Assembly (NCBI GenBank): GCA_032718475.1
Contig: JAUCBJ010004932.1
Span: forward strand, 1 to 30,772
Direction: 5' to 3'
Origin: Nemertoderma westbladi
Taxonomy: Eukaryota > Xenacoelomorpha > Nemertodermatida > Nemertodermatidae
DNA: 30,772 nt
Every line of letters starts with the position of its first letter. Positions within the stretch are counted from its first letter, which is position 1. Positions 1-10,765 of the stretch are shown in pieces. The notes beneath the pieces were generated by a model. That model had not been told where the DNA came from. It was given only the letters and a program-made list of their open reading frames with translations, and made no database searches. Both the position numbers and the translations under genes were made by a program.

Positions 1-164
1 CCACAAGGGAAATAAAGTCACGTTTTGGTTAGAAAACACCACCACTGTAACCTGCTCATTTCGCCAAATGTTTTAAATTAAATTAAATTAATTTTTCAAA
101 CACACTATACAGATACACACACTTGGTGTTTGCGGTCATTTTGTGCCATTGACTCCAGAACCAT
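1..164. other. Left flank of satellite with a dispersed-repeat motif
   Basis: No gene is visible. Bases 22-58 hold a motif made of TTTTGGTTAGAAAA, a variable spacer, then ACCTGCTCAT. Similar strings occur near 12512-12555 and 25485-25535 in the same orientation, which suggests a shared dispersed repeat of unknown type. Confidence 0.4.
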
Positions 165-1957
165 GGTAAGTCAACCACTCAATATTGTGGAAATCAACTG
201 TAACAGAACCCTGGTAGGTCAGTAGCGTGGCAATCGGCTGTAGGAGAACCCTGGTAGGTCAATATAGTGACAATAAGCTGGAACAGAACCCTGGCAGGTC
301 AATATTGTGGCAATCAGCTGTAACAGAACCCTGGTAGGTCAATATTGTGGCAATCAACCTGTAACAGAACACTGGTAGGTCAAAATTGTGGCAATCAACC
401 TTAACAGAACCCTGGTAGGTCAATATTGTGGCAATCAGCTGCAATTTCAGAACCCTGGTAGGTCAATATTGTGGCAATAAGCTGCAACAGAACCCTGGCA
501 GGTCAATATTGTGGCAATCAGCTGTAACAGAACCCTGGTAGGTCAATATTGTGGCAATCAGCTGTAACAGAACCCTGGTAGGTCAATATTGTGGCAATCA
601 AGCTGTAACAGAACCCTGGTAGGTCAATATTGTGGCAATCAGCTGTAACAGAACCCTGGTAGGTCAATATTGTGGCAATCAGCTGTAACAGAACCCTGGT
701 AGGTCAATATTGTGGCAATCAGCTGTAACAGAACCCTGGTAGGTCAATATTGTGGCAATCAGCTGTAACAGAACCCTGGTAGGTCAATATTGTGGCAATC
801 AGCTGTAACAGAACCCTGGTAGGTCAATATTGTGGCAATCAGCTGTAACAGAACCCTGGTAGGTCAATATTGTGGCAATCAAGCTGTAACAGAACCCTGG
901 TAGGTCAATATTGTGGCAATCAGCTGTAACAGAACCCTGGTAGGTCAATATTGTGGCAATCAGCTGCAACAGAACCCTGGTAGGTCAATATTGTGGCAAT
1001 CAGCTGCAACAGAACCCTGGTAGGTCAATATTGTGGCAATCAGCTGTAACAGAACCTCGGTAGGTCAATAGTGTGACAATAAGCTGCAACAGAACCCTGG
1101 TAGGTCAATATTGTGGCAATCAGCTGTAACAGAACCCTGGTAGGTCAATATTGTGGCAATCAGCTGCAACAGAACCCTGGTAGGTCAATATTGTGGCAAT
1201 CAGCTGTAACAGAACCATGGTAGGTCAATATTGTGGCAATCAGCTGTAACAGAACCCTGGTAGGTCAATATTGTGGCAATCAGCTGTAACAGAACCCCGG
1301 TAGGTCAATAGTGTGGCAATAAGCTGCAACAGAACCCTGGTAGGTCAATATTGTGGCAATCAGCTGTAACAGAACCCCGGTAGGTCAATAGTGTGGCAAT
1401 CAGCTGTAACAGAACCCTGGTAGGTCAATATTGTGGCAATCAGCTGTAACAGAACCCTGGTAGGTCAATATTGTGGCAATCAGCTGTAAGAGAAACCTGG
1501 TAGGTCAATATTGTGACAATAAGCTGCAACAGAACCCTGGTAGGTCAATATTGTGGCAATCAGCTGTAACAGAACCCTGGTGGGTCAATATTGTGGCAAT
1601 CAGCTGTAACAGAACCCTGGTAGGTCAATATTGTGGCAATCAGCTGTAACAGAACCCTGGTGAGGTCAATATTGTGGCAATCAGCTGTAACAGAACCCTG
1701 GTAGGTCAATATTGTGGCAATCAGCTGCAACAGAACCCCGGTAGGTCAATATTGTGGCAATCAGCTGTAACAGAACCCTGGTAGGTCAATATTGTGGCAA
1801 TCAGCTGTAACAGAACCCTGGTAGGTCAATATTGTGGCAATCAGCTGTAACAGAACCCTGGTAGGTCAATATTGTGGCAATCAGCTGTAACACAACCCTG
1901 GTAGGTCAATATTGTGGCAATCAGCTGTAACAGAACCCTGGTAGGTCAAAATTGTGG
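165..1957. repeat. 40-bp tandem satellite, about 45 copies
   Basis: A 40-bp unit recurs head to tail; its parts include CAGCTGTAACAGAACCCTGG and TAGGTCAATATTGTGGCAAT. The period is exactly 40 over long stretches, with single-base slips near 600, 881 and 1662. The first few units (165-480) and the last one are more diverged, as expected when unequal exchange homogenises the centre. Variant units carrying GTGTGACAATAAGCTGCAAC or ACCCCGG recur near 1060, 1300, 1370 and 1515, hinting at a weak higher-order pattern. The unit length is not a multiple of three and no long reading frame crosses it. Confidence 0.95.
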
Positions 1958-2573
1958 TTGACAGTAATTCATACAAAGCAGCCGAAACTAAAACTTGAAA
2001 TATAACGGAAATCCCCCCCCCCCCGGACCTCCTGTACTGCTCCCTTTCCCTGGACATGTAATATGGCATGACGACACGGGGCGCTATGAAAGCGCGCTCT
2101 CTCTATCGTGGCTCGCCCCACAGCTATCATCAGAATAAAAGCTCAATAGATTCATCATAAACAATGGGTCTATGAGTTTGATCGGTATCATCATGCGAAT
2201 AGCTGTTTCTAAAACAACCAACGAAAAATTATAGCGCAGAATGGCGAATCAGCAAATGGCAGAATCTTCTGAACAGATACTACTTTACTCGAATAAGAGC
2301 CCCCCCCCCCGCCCCCTCCCCCTCGAATAAACGCCCCCCTTATCATCAAATTAGCAACTTAAACGACTTCCCCGAATAAACGCCCCCCCCCCCCCCCCGG
2401 CCCACCCTCCCCTTCTATTTGGAAATAATAACCTTTTATAAAAGTATTTCTAAAAAACATTCTTAAAAAAACAAATAATACATGAAACATAATTAGTGAA
2501 ACAAGATTAATGCTTGACAAGATTGATTAATTTAATAATAACATAATACAATATAATATTAACAATTAATATA
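1958..2573. other. Non-coding stretch with C homopolymers
   Basis: No gene is supported. The stretch contains a run of 12 C at 2013-2024 and C-rich DNA at 2299-2412 in which CGAATAAACGCCCC recurs two to three times. AT-rich DNA follows. The homopolymers make assembly errors likely here. Confidence 0.6.
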
Positions 2574-2598
2574 AGAGAAACTGCACTGCAGTTTCTCT
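2574..2598. repeat. Perfect 12-bp inverted repeat with one-base loop
   Basis: AGAGAAACTGCA is followed by a single C and then its exact reverse complement TGCAGTTTCTCT. It lies 15 bases upstream of the hammerhead-like motif. The tip is too tight for a normal RNA hairpin loop, so it may be a DNA palindrome or the scar of a small inverted duplication. Confidence 0.85.
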
Positions 2599-2612
2599 GT
2601 GTACGCAGTTTC

Positions 2613-2656
2613 ATTACAATGACCTGAAGAAGCCCTGTTGGGAGAAAGCTTGTAAT
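2613..2656 (+). ncRNA. Hammerhead-ribozyme-like core (candidate)
   Basis: CTGAAGA (2624-2630) fits the hammerhead CUGANGA box and GAAA (2644-2647) the second conserved box. The DNA between them can form a short CCC/GGG stem. Flanking ATTACAA (2613-2619) and TTGTAAT (2650-2656) are perfectly complementary. Penelope-like retroelements are known to carry reduced hammerhead motifs of about this layout. No cleavage-site triplet could be placed convincingly, and the surroundings are not otherwise identifiable as Penelope, so this stays a candidate. Confidence 0.3.
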
Positions 2657-3237
2657 AACATTTGTCATTCATTTCATTAGTCACCTGAGTGAGGTCAACC
2701 CGTTCTACCTTAACTGTTTAATATGATAACTACGGTGACTAGAGCGTGAGAATTCCTTCTTAAAAACTAAGAAAGGCTTTCAACTTTCAAGTAAGATAGA
2801 ACAGCTATAATCTTGTGTTGTTTTAACTTAATAGAGATATTGAAATATCCCCTGCCCCTGGCGTTTATATTTGAGCATATTTTAAATGTTTGCCTCATAT
2901 TCAATTGATGTGTACCGCCTTCTGGCAAAGCGGCACCCCGTTTAAACTAGCAATCACAGCTAGCGAGTAGCGACCCACGGACGGCGACCTTCAAACAAAC
3001 AGGTGCAGAGTCGGAAAGAAATGTCGTAGGCTTTGCTTGGCTTGTGGTACCATTTGATTACATTATTTAAACAATACAGTTTTAGCACTATACAATAATA
3101 TAGATAGGGAAACAGACAAACTGTCTATGACACAAACACCAACACATTACGATAGCCCCCAATTATGGCGTCTCTAAAGAGTTAAAATATAAATAAATAA
3201 AACCTCTCTGAAACCATAAAAATACCTACAAAAAAAA
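2657..3237. other. Unassigned stretch
   Basis: I see no reading frame of note, terminal repeats or RNA gene in this mixed-composition DNA. Confidence 0.5.
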
Positions 3238-3545
3238 TACTGCAGTAATAAATATTAGTTACTGCAGTAACATATAATAATTACTGCAGTAACAAATATT
3301 TATTACTGCAGTAATAAATATTTATTACTGCAGCAACAAATATTTATTACTGTAGTAATCAATATTAATAAATTAATAAATAATTGAATGAAAATTTATA
3401 CTGCAGTAATCAATATTAATAAATAATTGAATAAAAATTTATACTGCAGTAACAAATTATTTGTTACTGCAGAAAAAGAAAATTTTTTATTACTGCAGTA
3501 ATAATTAATTCTTACTTTCACTGACAAATATTTATTACTGCAGTA
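3238..3545. repeat. Palindromic TTACTGCAGTAA array
   Basis: Ten CTGCAG palindromes (3240, 3262, 3284, 3306, 3329, 3401, 3444, 3467, 3493, 3538), usually inside TTACTGCAGTAA, are separated by AT-rich linkers such as CAAATATTTA. The first five are spaced 22-23 bp. A mutated unit (CTGTAG) sits near 3350. A second, longer unit containing AATAATTGAATGAAAATTTA is duplicated at about 3360-3447. Confidence 0.9.
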
Positions 3546-3737
3546 TTTTTAGGAGGCATATTTATTGTTTTATAGAGGTTTTTATTACTTATATTTTACC
3601 CTTTAGTCAAAGTCAATATACCCCATACCATTGCCAGTTTTAGGCAGGACTGTATGAAATGACTGACAGTACTACTTTGAAATCTTTGAGGACACTTTGT
3701 CATTTTCTTGGACCACTTTTAGAACTTTGAGACACTT

Positions 3738-4119
3738 TTAGTTCTTTGAGAAAATCTCAAAGAACAGATTCACTTTGAGACCCCGACTGTATATATCAGA
3801 TTCAAAGGATTTACAATTCGGGAGGTAGAAGTTTGAAGCACTAGCTCTGGTACTGTAAGAGTGTGTATCGCGTACTCTGTTGAATTTTTGTTTTAGGTAT
3901 TTGGGACACTTACCATTATACACTTTATGCACATGGTTAAGGCGTAGCTGCTTAACTCTACTATCTAAGTTAAATAGTCCAGCTTCAGAAAATTCATCTG
4001 GAGTTAGGTGGTGCCTAGATTTGTAGTCTTTAATAAATCGTACAACTTTATTCTGAGCTACTTGTAATTTACATTTAAGCTGTTTGGTTAAGCTTTCATA
4101 CCAAGAAGAGCATGCATAG
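3738..4119 (-). pseudogene. LINE reverse transcriptase C-terminal remnant, downstream part
   Basis: Reading leftward from 4119, an open frame of about 127 codons contains the segments CSSWYESL, QNKVVRFI, LNHVHKVYNGKCPKYL and RDTHSYSTRAS. This order is typical of the region after the thumb in jockey/CR1-like non-LTR reverse transcriptases. The frame drifts near 3790 and stops at 3738. There is no catalytic YADD segment. The upstream part continues beyond the hAT insertion at 5776-5840; removing the insertion and one 8-bp duplication keeps the frame open across the junction. The exact LINE clade was not determined. Confidence 0.8.
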
Positions 4120-5767
4120 TAGGGCGGTGCGTTTTTTACTTTTTTTCGATTTCATTGTTCTACCGGTGCACAAAAGTTGCCAAATGGTAAAAAAATAAGG
4201 CAAAAAAAATTTCTTCAAGTTTCATCTATATCTTCACGGATCCCAAGAGGGTTGAAATTTTGTGCCATCGCGATGTACCATAATGAAATGTATAACAATA
4301 TAACACATTTTAGAAAGATCAATGACTCAAAAAAGAACTGCCTGCATGCATCAAATGTCATCAAATGGGTCCAAACTTAGTTAGATACCAAAATTTTAAT
4401 TTTTGGGTCAAGGGAACTAGTGCCACAGGCACATGGCCAGAACCTACCATTTGGCGCAAGTGATGATTATTCTCAATTTTCGCGATGGCCAACTTTGAGT
4501 TCTCCTACTGCATTCATATTATGCTCATTAGAACCGCAATGTCCGATTTAGTGGGGGTAGACACCTTCAAAACAAACGTAGAGCGAATAGTTCTTGAGAT
4601 ATCGCAGAAAATGTGAAGTACGGCACAAGTCTACATTGCCGCCTTGATGTGATATGGACAAATACACTATAAATGATATATTGAATTATCTCAAGGAATC
4701 AATAATAAACACATCACAGAAATGATCGATATAATGGGTGAAGACACCTTCAAAATAAGAGTAGAGTCATTAGTTCTTGAGTTATTTTACAAAATGTCAA
4801 GACTATATCCACCAATTACTACTTGATATTAAATTGACCCATTCCACACATTTTGTACAAAAACTATAGTGAATTAATCACTACTCTTTAATTTTGAAGG
4901 TCCCTGTATATTATATTATACTCTTTAATTCGGACTAGCCGACAATACGATCAGTAAAATTGACAACATACATTTACAATTAATTCACAACGGTTTATAG
5001 TGCAACTAATGATGTGGGTACCGCTACCACGAGCCACATGCCTACTGTAATAATCACATATGAATAAATAAAATAAATAAAAAGTGGCACAAATTAATTG
5101 AAAAGGCCGCTATGACATTATGTGACCTCTGGTGACCTCCAGTTTGGTATTGGTATTGGTATTTGTTGCAGTGATAAGTCTATTTTTGATGCCTTAAGAT
5201 AATTAGAAGTAACATTTTTGTGTATTTGTCTATAAATCATCAAGGCAGTAATGTTGACTTGTGCCGTAATTAACATTTTCTGTAATATCTCAAGAACTAT
5301 TCGCTCTATGCTTATTTTGATGGTGTCTACCCCCACTAAATCGGTCATTGCGGTTCTAATGAGCATAATAATAATGCCGTAGGAGAAATAAAAGTTGTCC
5401 ATCACCAAAATTGAGAATAATCATCACTTGCGCCAAAGAGTAAGTTCTGGTCATGTGCCTGTGGCACTACTTCCCTTAATCCAAAAATTAAAATTTTGGT
5501 ATCTAACTAAGTTTGGACCCATGTGATGACATTTGATGCATGCAGGAAGTTCTTTTTTGAGTCATTGATCTTTAATCAATGTGTTATATTGTTATAAATT
5601 TCATTATGGTGCATCGCGATGGCACAAAATTTCAACCCTCTTGGGATCCGTGAAGACATAGACAAAATTTAAAAAAAAAATGTTTGCCTTATTTTTTTAC
5701 CATTTGGCAACTTTTGTGCACCGGTAGAACAATGAAATCGAAAAAAAGTAAAAAACGCACCGCCCTA
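4120..5767. mobile_element. Non-autonomous hAT-type foldback element (1648 bp)
   Basis: The ends are TAGGGCGGTGCG and its inverse CGCACCGCCCTA, matching the hAT terminal pattern YARNG. The flanks are identical 8-bp duplications ATGCATAG at 4112-4119 and 5768-5775. The inverted arms are very long and somewhat diverged, about 4120-4677 against 5214-5767, so over a third of the element can pair at each end. The middle (4678-5213) has no gene. A stretch at 4741-4801 repeats 4560-4618 (ACACCTTCAAAAT, TTAGTTCTTGAG), an internal duplication. No transposase is encoded, so movement would depend on an enzyme from elsewhere. The host site is the LINE remnant. Confidence 0.9.
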
Positions 5768-5775
5768 ATGCATAG

Positions 5776-5840
5776 TCCATGTGACACTGTATTAAAGAAG
5801 AGCAATGTAACTTGAGAGGATATAAAATGCAGGGGCTGAA
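5776..5840 (-). pseudogene. LINE reverse transcriptase remnant, upstream part
   Basis: This is the minus-strand continuation of the LINE fragment on the other side of the hAT insertion. It reads LKLHCSSLIQCHMDYA up to the insertion, the usual lead-in to the CSSWYESL segment found at 4119. Similarity fades near 5840. Confidence 0.7.
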
Positions 5841-6480
5841 GCTTGACGCAAATCCCATCTCGGCAAATTAATATCTTGTCTCGGTGAATTAAGACTGTTA
5901 TATCAATTAGATAACTGGAAAGGCTTGGCCAAGGCGACCTTGGCTTGGCCCATGGTGACGTCAACTGTACAGTATACTTTTAGTATACATTTCAGTATAT
6001 AGTTTTATACTATACATGAAGTTTCCCCTGTGGTACAAAAACAAAATGCCGTCAATTAAATTAAATCTTTATCCATTTACCCATGGGGATGGAAGAACCA
6101 TGTCTGGCTTCAAAGGTAGATTGTTAAGATTAACATCAGATAACTATTTGATGTATACAGTAGCATACTAATCCAGACACTAAAATCTCTAAACCTCACT
6201 TTTAACCATTCTGTCTGAATAACACCCAATATTTTAAAGCATTGCTAAACAGGCCAATAGAAGGGTCCCAATTACAGTACTATTCAAACTCTAGCATTGC
6301 TTGAAAACCACATCTTAAGAGTAAGACTAAACATAAACAAGCCAATACGAGGGCTCCAACAATTTCTAAGGAAATAGAAGGGGATGATTAGCAATTTTGA
6401 TTGGTTGATGATGAACCGCATTCGGATTCCTACGTGTCAGTTTAACGCACACTGGCAGCTGGCTGAGTACAGCCACATGA
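5841..6480. other. Unassigned stretch
   Basis: No gene is supported. A small cluster of TAGTATAC / GTATACT words lies at 5968-6015. Confidence 0.5.
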
Positions 6481-6931
6481 GTGGTAGACTGGTGGCTGGC
6501 AGGCCATATTGAAAGGTTTTACATGTACACCAAGCACGTTCGGTGCAGCACTAGAACTTGCACCAGGAGCTGGCCCAGAAATGTGCTATGCCGGGCAATG
6601 AGCCTGAAGGGTCGGTGCTATGCCGGCGTAGCCATAGCCAGCGTAGCACCGGCAATGATAGAGATGCTGCGCTCGGCGCAGCAGGCGTCGAAATTTGCCC
6701 GGCTTCGTCGCTGCAGAAATTGACCCGGCGCTGGAGCAGGAATCAGCCCAGCATACCCGGCGTACATTTGCCTGGCGCAGAAATCCGAGAAACTCAGCAA
6801 CGATCTATAACGGGCTTATAACTTCTTATAAACAAGCTATAACCCAGGTTGGAATTCATGCTGCAAAACTCAGACGCGTGCATGCGCGAATGACCGCGAA
6901 CAAGATACGCGTTGCACGTATGGGTGAGAAA
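6481..6931. other. GC-rich unassigned stretch with overlapping open frames
   Basis: Several short frames overlap on both strands between 6481 and 7113, which reflects high GC and few stop codons. Words such as GCTATGCCGG and GGTGCTA/TAGCACC recur around 6590-6655. None of the predicted peptides looks like a known domain, and no splice or start context favours one of them. Confidence 0.45.
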
Positions 6932-7490
6932 TATTGTTCAACCGGAGCACCGGCTCCAGGCCGGGTTTGCCCTGTCCGGCTCCGGACAGCCGGACCGGCC
7001 TTGGTAAAATACTTGCCAGAGCTCCGGTAAAAAGTTACATGTCCTGCAAAGCAAACAATGAAGAAATCAGGAAATATGTATGCAGTGTATGTACTGTACC
7101 GCAGTACCGTCACCGTGTATGCTGATATACAGCAGTAAATGCAGTAGGCATGGCCTACCCGTATTGTTGTTTGAGAGTTTACAGACAGACAGACAGTCCA
7201 GCAGTCTGACAGTACAGCAGTAGGACATTACCGATCCGGCTGTCCGGTACCGGTGTACCTAAGTTGGGGAAGTTAGTAAGTTACGGCAGTACGGTACTGT
7301 ACCTAACTAACCTCCGTCTCCCTGTACAGTACAGCAGTTAGTACCAACACAGCAACATGACAGTATTGACAGTTTGCATGTATATAAGGCCAATTTACAT
7401 ACCAGGTCCGGCTACGGGCACAATCTTCCTTACCCGGCTCCGGCTGTCCGGCCCGGTACCCGGCAAAATATGTGACCCGGTTGAACAAAT
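6932..7490. mobile_element. Candidate GC-rich MITE
   Basis: TTGTTCAACCGG at 6934-6945 is the exact inverse of CCGGTTGAACAA at 7477-7488. Just inside, both ends are rich in CCGGCTCCGG and CTGTCCGG words in inverted arrangement. The ends thus look like terminal inverted repeats of a 550-bp element. No clear target duplication was found, so the boundaries are tentative. The interior has CAGACAGA repeats near 7181 and no gene. Confidence 0.45.
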
Positions 7491-7861
7491 AGGCTGATAG
7501 GAGAAAAGATGCGTGTTGCGCAGCAGCGCGCAGCTCTGATACGCACCAAACAAATTAGGCTAATTGAAATCACGAAAATACACAAAAAAATTTCGCTCGC
7601 TTCGCTCGCGTTTATTTTTCATTTCATATTCTTCAAACTATCAAATATCTCTTTCTATCATTTCACGAATACGGAACTAAAAATTTATCAATTTATTTTA
7701 ACTAGGGTACTAAATTGTTATTTATTATGTTTACGTTAGTAAACAGGTAAAGTCAGAAAGTAACAATGAGGCCTATTAAGTATGACTTAATGTAATTATC
7801 AGATTATATAAGCCAACTGTATGTTAAGAGTGTAAGAGTAAGACTAATTATTATATAGGCC
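7491..7861. other. Unassigned AT-rich stretch
   Basis: The only notable word is a short direct repeat, TCGCTCGCTTCGCTCGC, near 7593-7610. No gene is supported. Confidence 0.5.
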
Positions 7862-8164
7862 TACAGCAATTTATATCCACCACAAATGATTCAATGCTTC
7901 TCCAGGATGATATTAACTCTTTACTTCAATGGGCTAAACTGTGGCAGATGAGTTTCAATATCAATAAGTGTTCTATAGTCTCTCTTCAATCAACCAACTC
8001 ACGACCCGAGCGTTCCTACTTCATGGGTGAAACATGCCTCCAACATCTAAGTGAAGCGAAAGATTTAGGAATAATAATTTCATCAGATATTAGGTTCAGT
8101 GAACATGTGGCGTATGTGACAACTAAAGCACGTAAAACATGTTGTCAGATTCGGAGAAATTTCC
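7862..8164 (+). pseudogene. LINE reverse transcriptase remnant (part 1, before Gypsy insertion)
   Basis: The translated frame has LQDDINSLLQWAKLWQMSFN, then KCSIVSLQ, HLSEAKDLGIIIS and QIRRNFRHRS. This is the palm-to-thumb order of jockey/CR1-like non-LTR reverse transcriptases, beginning just after where the YADD box should be. The 5' part is missing. At about 8164 similarity switches abruptly to a Gypsy-type reverse transcriptase in a different frame. The expected continuation, LLALFKIYARP, appears some 6.5 kb downstream at 14680, so the LINE is probably the host of the Gypsy insertion. Confidence 0.8.
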
Positions 8165-8192
8165 GGCATCGTAGTGGTCACTTTCAATTTGA

Positions 8193-10040
8193 GCAGAGGT
8201 TGGTCGGTATGCTAAACCCCAGCCATCTCTTCTACCCAATGTAAATTCGACCTTACAAGCCATTGCCAGCTTTAAATATATAATCAAAACTGATTTGATG
8301 AGTGCTTACTATCAGATACCTCTCTCAGAGGAATCTATGAAATACTGTGGTTTTGTTACTCCATTCTGCGGGGTTAGGGTTTATACTCGATGTGCCATAG
8401 GGATGCCAGGATCAGAATCAGCCTTGGGAGAATTGATGTGTAGGGTTTTGGGGGATCTTCTTGTCAAGGGTATGGTGGTGAAAATTGCAGACGATTTATA
8501 TTGTGGTGGAAACACTATCCCAGAGTTAGTAGCCAACTTTGATTCACTTCTAGCTGCTCTTGCTGTTTGCAACCTTCGACTCTCTGCTGCAAAAACTGTG
8601 ATTTATCCACATAGTACTACAATTCTTGGTTGGAAATGGACACTAGGATCACTTTCTGCATCTCCTCATATTGTATCAACTTTAGCTGCTTGTGTGCCAC
8701 CCACATCTATACGTGGCTTACGATCCTATATCGGATCCTATAAGGCATTATCCCGAGTGTTGCCCCACTGTTCATCACTTATTCCTCCCCTTGATGCCCT
8801 TTTAACTGATAAGTCCACTGATCTTGTCCAATGGACTGATTCTACATCAACTGCATTTCGCCGTAGCCAAGCAGCTCTGAAAAACTGTAAATCTATAACA
8901 TTGCCTACTCCACAGGATCATCTATGGATTATTACAGATGCTGCTTCTTCAACAGATGGTCTAGGAGCCATTCTTTATGTTAAACGTGGTAGCAAATTTT
9001 TAATCTCAGGGTACTTCACTGCTAAACTTCAGAAACACCAAGCTTTATGGCTTCCATGTGAGATGGAAGCATTAGCGATTGCTGCTGCAGTTAAACATTT
9101 TTCTCCATATATCATTCAATCCCCAATGCCCACACAGGTCCTTACAGACAGCAAACCATGTGTACAGGCCTTCCACAAAATGTGCCGTGGTACATTCTCG
9201 AATAGTCCTCGAGTATCCACTTTTCTGTCTATTGCCCATCAGTATCAGGTGACACTAACCCATCTGCCTGGATCTGCAAATTTACCTGCCGATTTCGCCA
9301 GCCGAAATGCTCCACCTATATGTGCTACCAACAATTGCCAAGTTTGCACATTTGTTAATGAGTTAGCTGAGGCACCAGTAATTCGATCCCTTCCTTTAGT
9401 CAGTGAAGATAATGAATGTGCACCTCGTGAGTTGCCTATTGTGCACGCTGTGTCAACTAATCCTGCTATAACCAATGACACGAAACCCCTTTATACCAGT
9501 CGCCACGCTTGGCTAGAAACACAGCGGGAATGTGCCGACTTACGTCGTGTTAAAGCTCATTTAGTTCAGGGGACACGCCCGTCCAAGAAAGACACTGATA
9601 TTCGTGATGTCAAGCGATATCTGGGTGTTGCTTCATTGACAAGCAATGGCTTACTTGTTGTTCGACAAGAGGAACCATTCACTGCAGCTCGTGAATTGAT
9701 TATCATCCCTCGAACTATTGTTCTTGGTCTCTTAACATCAATACACCTGGAGCTTAACCATCCATCAGCAAGCCAATTAAAGAAAAACATTACGCGAAAT
9801 TTTTATTGCCTTGATCTCGATAATGCTGTTGCTGCTGTAACATCAGGCTGCCATCAATGTTGTGCCCTATCACGATGTCCACAACAAATTATTGCACAAT
9901 CATCTGGAGAACCTCCTGAAGCAATTGCTATATCTTTTGCTGCAGATGTGCTACGCCGTTATCAGCAATATATTTTGGTGGTTAGAGAGACAGTATCTTC
10001 ATACACATTGGCTTGTATCTTACCTAATGAGCGTCATGAG
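8193..10040 (+). pseudogene. Gypsy-like pol: reverse transcriptase, RNase H, integrase N-terminus
   Basis: The frame is open from a TGA at 8190 to the insertion at 10041. The usual start at 8295 is not real: upstream in-frame codons read KPQPSLLPNVNST and IIKTDLMSAYYQIPL, the Gypsy fingers region. Counting from 8295, the polymerase box is IADDL (64-68), a variant of YxDD. RNase H keeps all four acids: D215 (ITDA), E258 (EMEAL), D285 (LTDSK) and D333 (PADFAS). The integrase zinc motif is H484, H489, C519, C522, and the first catalytic Asp is D551. A frame break near 8190 removes part of the fingers. The catalytic residues are well preserved, suggesting fairly recent loss of function. Confidence 0.88.
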
Positions 10041-10765
10041 TAGTGTTGAGAACTGAATCAATTTTAACTAATTTCAGTTACAGTTACAGTTTCAGTATTC
10101 AAAGTTTTGCATTTCAGTTACAGTTACAGTTTCAGTATTCAAAGTTTTGCATTTCAGTTACAGTTACAGTTTCAGTATTACAAAGTGAAACGTTTCAGTT
10201 ACAGTTTCAGTTTCAGTTTTGATCGCGATAAAGTTTCAGTTACAGTTTCAGTTATAGATTCAATATATTATCCCACATAGTAAGCAGTCATTGAAATAAT
10301 TTCAGTCTCATTGGGGCGGGGTACAGTGCAGTCATTCACCCAATGAGCAAGGATGTCATTACGTTACGTTACGGTATCTTTTCAGGAATACCGTAGCTCA
10401 ATATTTTTCCGTAACGTAAACCGTAACGTAATAGCTTTTTCAATACCGTAACGTAATATTACTGTATATTTTTACCGTAAACCGTAACGTAATAGCGTAA
10501 TATTTTTTTTTAGCTACCAAACAATAATTTTGGACAAAAAAGTAAATCTTTCGACAAAAAACTTTCACTTGAACGTTCTAGCTATTCAATATAAAGCTAA
10601 ATGCTTTTAGGTTTTTTTTGTCTGTACACGGTATCCTTATAGCCAGTTTCCTGGCTTCAACAGTTATTTATGATGAAGTTTTAATTAATAATTAATTAAT
10701 AGTTAAATTAAGTTTTAATTAAACATTAAGTTTTAATTAATGTTAAGCTAACTAGGGCTACTGAC

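Noticed and set aside
165-1957. CRISPR array
   Set aside because: Units are head to tail at 40 bp with no unique spacers, and the context is eukaryotic.
6481-7113. Several overlapping frames of 60-111 codons
   Set aside because: They lie in GC-rich repeat-like DNA, overlap on both strands and show no domain.
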